A stretch of 64,000 nt of DNA, from contig JAQFWX010000012.1 in assembly GCA_027605045.1 (NCBI GenBank), forward strand, positions 322,930 through 386,929, in the 5' to 3' direction. Both the position numbers and the translations under genes were made by a program. The notes under the pieces were generated by a model. The model was not told where the DNA came from. It did not search any database and worked only from the letters and a program-made list of their open reading frames with translations. Origin of the DNA: Phallus indusiatus (Eukaryota; Basidiomycota; Agaricomycetes; Phallales; Phallaceae). Shown piece by piece: positions 60,790 through 64,000 of the stretch. The stretch's first letter is position 1. Each line of letters begins with the position of its first letter.

Positions 60790-61704
60790 TGGCGACATTT
60801 CGATACTGAATGTTATGAGCTTGTTAAATAATAGAATTTTTATGTCCATATTCTTGGATACGATTTGTTATGCTCATATTCAACTCATATTAAGCTATAC
60901 CATGGCTCCTTCACGCAAAACTTTAAAAAAAATCGTCTGAACAAGTGTATTCATATGCAGCTCGCATGACATAATGTTACTTATTGAATTATTTTTATTC
61001 CTAAGCGAGTAGCTGCCCCGCCGGCCACCCTTCATCATAAACATCAGCTTATTCATATCTTCAAAATTGTTTGATGTGTTTCAAAAGTGACGCGTGATAT
61101 TTTGACAAATATTTGCGCGTCACATGTACGGCATCGGTGATACAAACTCAGGGTCGTTTCAATGTACATATTGTATTGCACCTACGTCTATCACCAGTGC
61201 ACCATCATCGTTCGTTGGCCTTCTCTTGCCGCAATGCGTATTCCACTAGACTCCACTTCAAAGGTTTCTCTCCTTTTATCCTCGGAATAAAAACATATAC
61301 GTGAATTGTGATGCAGGGAGATAAGAGCCTGTGTCTTTGTGTATCGGGTTGCAGTTAGGAGTGAGCATATGAAATCTTGTTAGGCTAAGGATTTTTTTTT
61401 ATGAGGGGATTCTGTATCGTCTTCCGGGGATATACAAATTCGGGTAAATTCCCTTTCTTTTACCGTCGGACATCATATTTGACTCCAATTTTTACTTTAC
61501 AGGGGTGATAACATAGCCCAGCGAAGCATCTCCACATTGTACTAAGTCAGGTTACAATGCACATCGTAACCGTCCAAGACTTTGCTTGATAGAAATGTCC
61601 CTTGGTTCATCGCCGCACGGTCCGGGGTCTGTCTCGCCGTTCACTGCTTTCAAAGAGTATATATATTACTCTACTACTCAACTCAACTTCAGAAGCTCCC
61701 AAAC
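60790..61704. other. intergenic region between tandem proteases
   Basis: About 915 bp. A TATATATAT run at 61658-61666, some 40 bp before the second protease start, may be its TATA box. Nothing else recognised. Confidence 0.5.
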
Positions 61705-63439
61705 ATGGTCCATAAATTCGTTCTTCTTGCTTCGGCTTTGTGCTTTTTCGTTGCTGCCAGTCCAGTTGAACAAGGAAATGGGGGCATTAGCATTGCCTTG
61801 CATAAACGAAGCTCCTTGACGAATTCAGATGGCGTTTTCAACCACGAAGAAGCTATAAGACGTTTACACATGACTGCTGCGTAAATTTTATTTACTTTCG
61901 CCGATCCGACCTTGTCGTTATTGAATCCCTATGGATAGGAAACATCGTTCAAACTTGATCAATGCGAAGCGGAACCTAGGACACCTTAATAAGGTAAATG
62001 CGCCCGAATCTGCAGTCTGTTCATTGGATTGACTAACCTTTGATAAAGGATCAAGAAATTAAACCACTACGAGCTCTTCCTAATCATTTGCGACGACGCA
62101 GTCATTCCGAGCCTTTGGTTGATCAAGATAATGATCAAAACTGGGCGGGGACGATTTCCATCGGCACCCCAAGTCAAAGTTTTGTGATGGACTTTGACAG
62201 TATGTGCTCGTTTTCTTTCCTTTTTGTCTTCAAGGTTATTCCAAGTTGACGGCGTTTTTCATCTAGCCGGATCCTCTGATATTTGGGTCACCTCTACTTC
62301 TTGCACTTCGGCAATTTGCAGTGAAAAGCATAGCTATGACCCTAACCTGTCTTCAACGTTCCATAAACAACCGGGAAATTTCTCAATTTTGTTCGGAGAT
62401 GGCTCTACAGTCTCGGGTGACGTAGCAACTGACACGTGTACGTTCTCCTTGAATCTTCATTAAATGAGCGATTGGGATTGAAACTTTGGCTCATAGTCAC
62501 TGTCGCTGGCGTTCAAGTTACTAATCAAACCTTCTCGCCGGCCAGGACTTTATCTAATGAATTTGCAAATGTCTCTTTCGATAGGTATGTTTGTACATGT
62601 ATATCCTCTTTACCAACTTGAAACTCACACTGTGTCTGGGCAGTCTTATGGGAATGGCGTTTCCTTCACTATCGCAACTGGAAAAACCTCCGTTTATCGT
62701 TACTGCTTACAAACAAGGAGTACTCCCTAAAAATGAGTTCGCGTTCAAACTTGCTAAGGAAGGATCTTCTCTTTCTCTCGGAGGCGTTGATAAAACGCTC
62801 TTCACTGGTGCTATTGAATTCCACAAAGTTAGTCCAGAATCAATAGGATTCTGGCAAATTGGCGATGGCTCTATTCATGTAGGATCGGACGTAGCCGTCT
62901 CTAAAATGCAGACCGTCATAGATAGGTATGTCCGTTTCTAATTTTTCACTTGTAACGTTTACGAGCAAATGCCATTCAAAAGCGGAACGACTACGATCAT
63001 CGGTCCAACCGACAAAGTTCAGAAGTTCTACGACAATATTCCCGGTTCATACTTATTTGACGCAGAACAGGGCTTTTACTCTTTTCCTTGCTCTTCTGTA
63101 CCTCAAATTTCCTTGAGCTGGGGCGACGGTAAAAAATGGAACATCTCTGCAGAGGAGTAAGCACATATTTGGATGAAAAAGCAATGTTTTCATCATTCTT
63201 TTAGTTTTAACCTCGGACCGATTGAGAAAGGCTCATCGAGGTGCATGGGTGCCATTACTGGTCAAGATATTGGGCTTGGAAGCAACACATGGATCGTGGG
63301 TGATACGTGCGTATATAAAATATTCGGTGTATATTCTATTCCTTTAATAAGCATACATTTTAGGTTTATGAAGAACGTGTACACTGTCTTCTCTTTCGCA
63401 ATAAACAGTGTTGGATTTGCACAGCTTTCGGAAAATTAG
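61705..63439 (+). CDS. secreted pepsin-type aspartic protease (copy 2)
   Basis: Family A1 endopeptidase, predicted secreted. Signal peptide MVHKFVLLASALCFFVAASP, then a propeptide (SIALHKRSSLTNSDGVFNHE, KHRSNLINAKRNLGHLNK) with a basic LRRRS segment before the mature enzyme, a plausible processing site. Mature part: WAGTISIGTPSQSFVMDF joined to DTGSSDIWVTSTSCTSAIC (first catalytic Asp), ILFGDGSTVSGDVATDT (flap region), MGMAFPSLSQLEKPPFIV, IGFWQIGDGSIHVG, TVIDSGTTTIIGP (second catalytic Asp), QGFYSFPCSSVPQISLSWG, NTWIVGDTFMKNVYTVFSFA and the stop at 63439. Both catalytic Asp sites are intact. About seven introns at positions matching the neighbouring copy, so the two arose by tandem duplication but have since diverged, mainly in the propeptide and the pro/mature junction. 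Confidence 0.92.
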
Positions 63440-64000
63440 GCAAACTTTATATTTATGACCATCCCACGAGTTATTCACGAGTTAGTATCTATTTATTTAT
63501 TGTAATCATAAACTGCATCTGGGTCAATTCCCCCTGTATCAGTTGGCATCCCATGTTGGCTGCTTTGGGGATCTGATAAGACCGACAGCGGGCTTTCGCC
63601 ACTGTGTTGATCCATCCTTTGCACGTCACTGTCCTTGTTGTGCACACAATTATAAACTAATTAAAACTTCATATTTGGCGCAGCCAGTGCATTAAACTTA
63701 TTGAGTAATAAATCCTGTTGAACTCCGACATAGACTACGAGTGCCATTGGTGGCCAGACTACCCGATTGCGTGTCAACTTGAAGCGCATCGACAACAGTA
63801 ACGAGCATTAGAATTCCATGTATCGTAGTTTATGTTCACTTAGTTTATTGAGAAAATGCCATGTATATGTAAATACGATGTATTTGGAGACGCAGACACT
63901 GCACAAGGTTGTCTTGCAGTAACTGGAATGGGGTGTCAAGTTGATGTCGGTCAATGGCTTTTGCCCACTCGATATTGGCTAATACTATCACACATCTTTA
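63440..64000. other. intergenic, window end
   Basis: About 560 bp after the second protease with no supported gene. A gene may begin beyond the window. Confidence 0.5.

Overview
The window looks like nuclear DNA of a filamentous basidiomycete, probably Agaricomycotina. Genes are split by many 45-110 bp introns with GT..AG ends, there are no operons or ribosome binding sites, and the housekeeping genes are fungal in type (VPS15, RCL1, RBX1, cytosolic SerRS). Exon joins were worked out by eye from reading frame and family motifs; outer coordinates are firmer than some internal splice sites.

Left part (0-18.4 kb): a DMATS-type aromatic prenyltransferase (387-2144), RCL1 (minus, 3961-5649), a small heat-shock protein (7354-8095), a small cysteine-rich protein (10447-10963), then a compact housekeeping block: a mitochondrial-type protein of unknown function (minus), RBX1 (minus), tubulin cofactor C and a histidine-phosphatase/phosphoglycerate-mutase-like protein.

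Middle part (19-37 kb), the most interesting: within 18 kb lie a tartrate/D-malate-type beta-decarboxylating dehydrogenase (19130-21027), a 2-isopropylmalate-synthase homologue (27609-29957), a complete isopropylmalate-isomerase homologue (30742-33682) and an ALDH7/antiquitin-type aldehyde dehydrogenase (34833-37111). A DUF1308 (C7orf25-like) gene and an unrecognised gene sit between the first two. The synthase and the isomerase both differ from their families at positions that are normally close to invariant and lie in the active site. This suggests a 2-oxoacid chain-elongation route other than, or besides, leucine synthesis, comparable to the hty genes that make homotyrosine for echinocandins. 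That link is inference.

Right part (38-64 kb): two paralogous Cys/His-rich zinc-finger proteins (minus 38032-38982, plus 47792-48872) bracket a phenol-hydroxylase-type FAD monooxygenase (minus 43476-45826). Then come seryl-tRNA synthetase (minus) and VPS15 (plus), divergently arranged, and two tandem secreted aspartic proteases. Gene-poor AT-rich stretches separate these blocks; the longest is 39.0-43.5 kb. A 23 bp direct repeat, whose second copy forms a hairpin, lies at 57.6-57.7 kb. I saw no intact transposon, rRNA, tRNA or CRISPR array.
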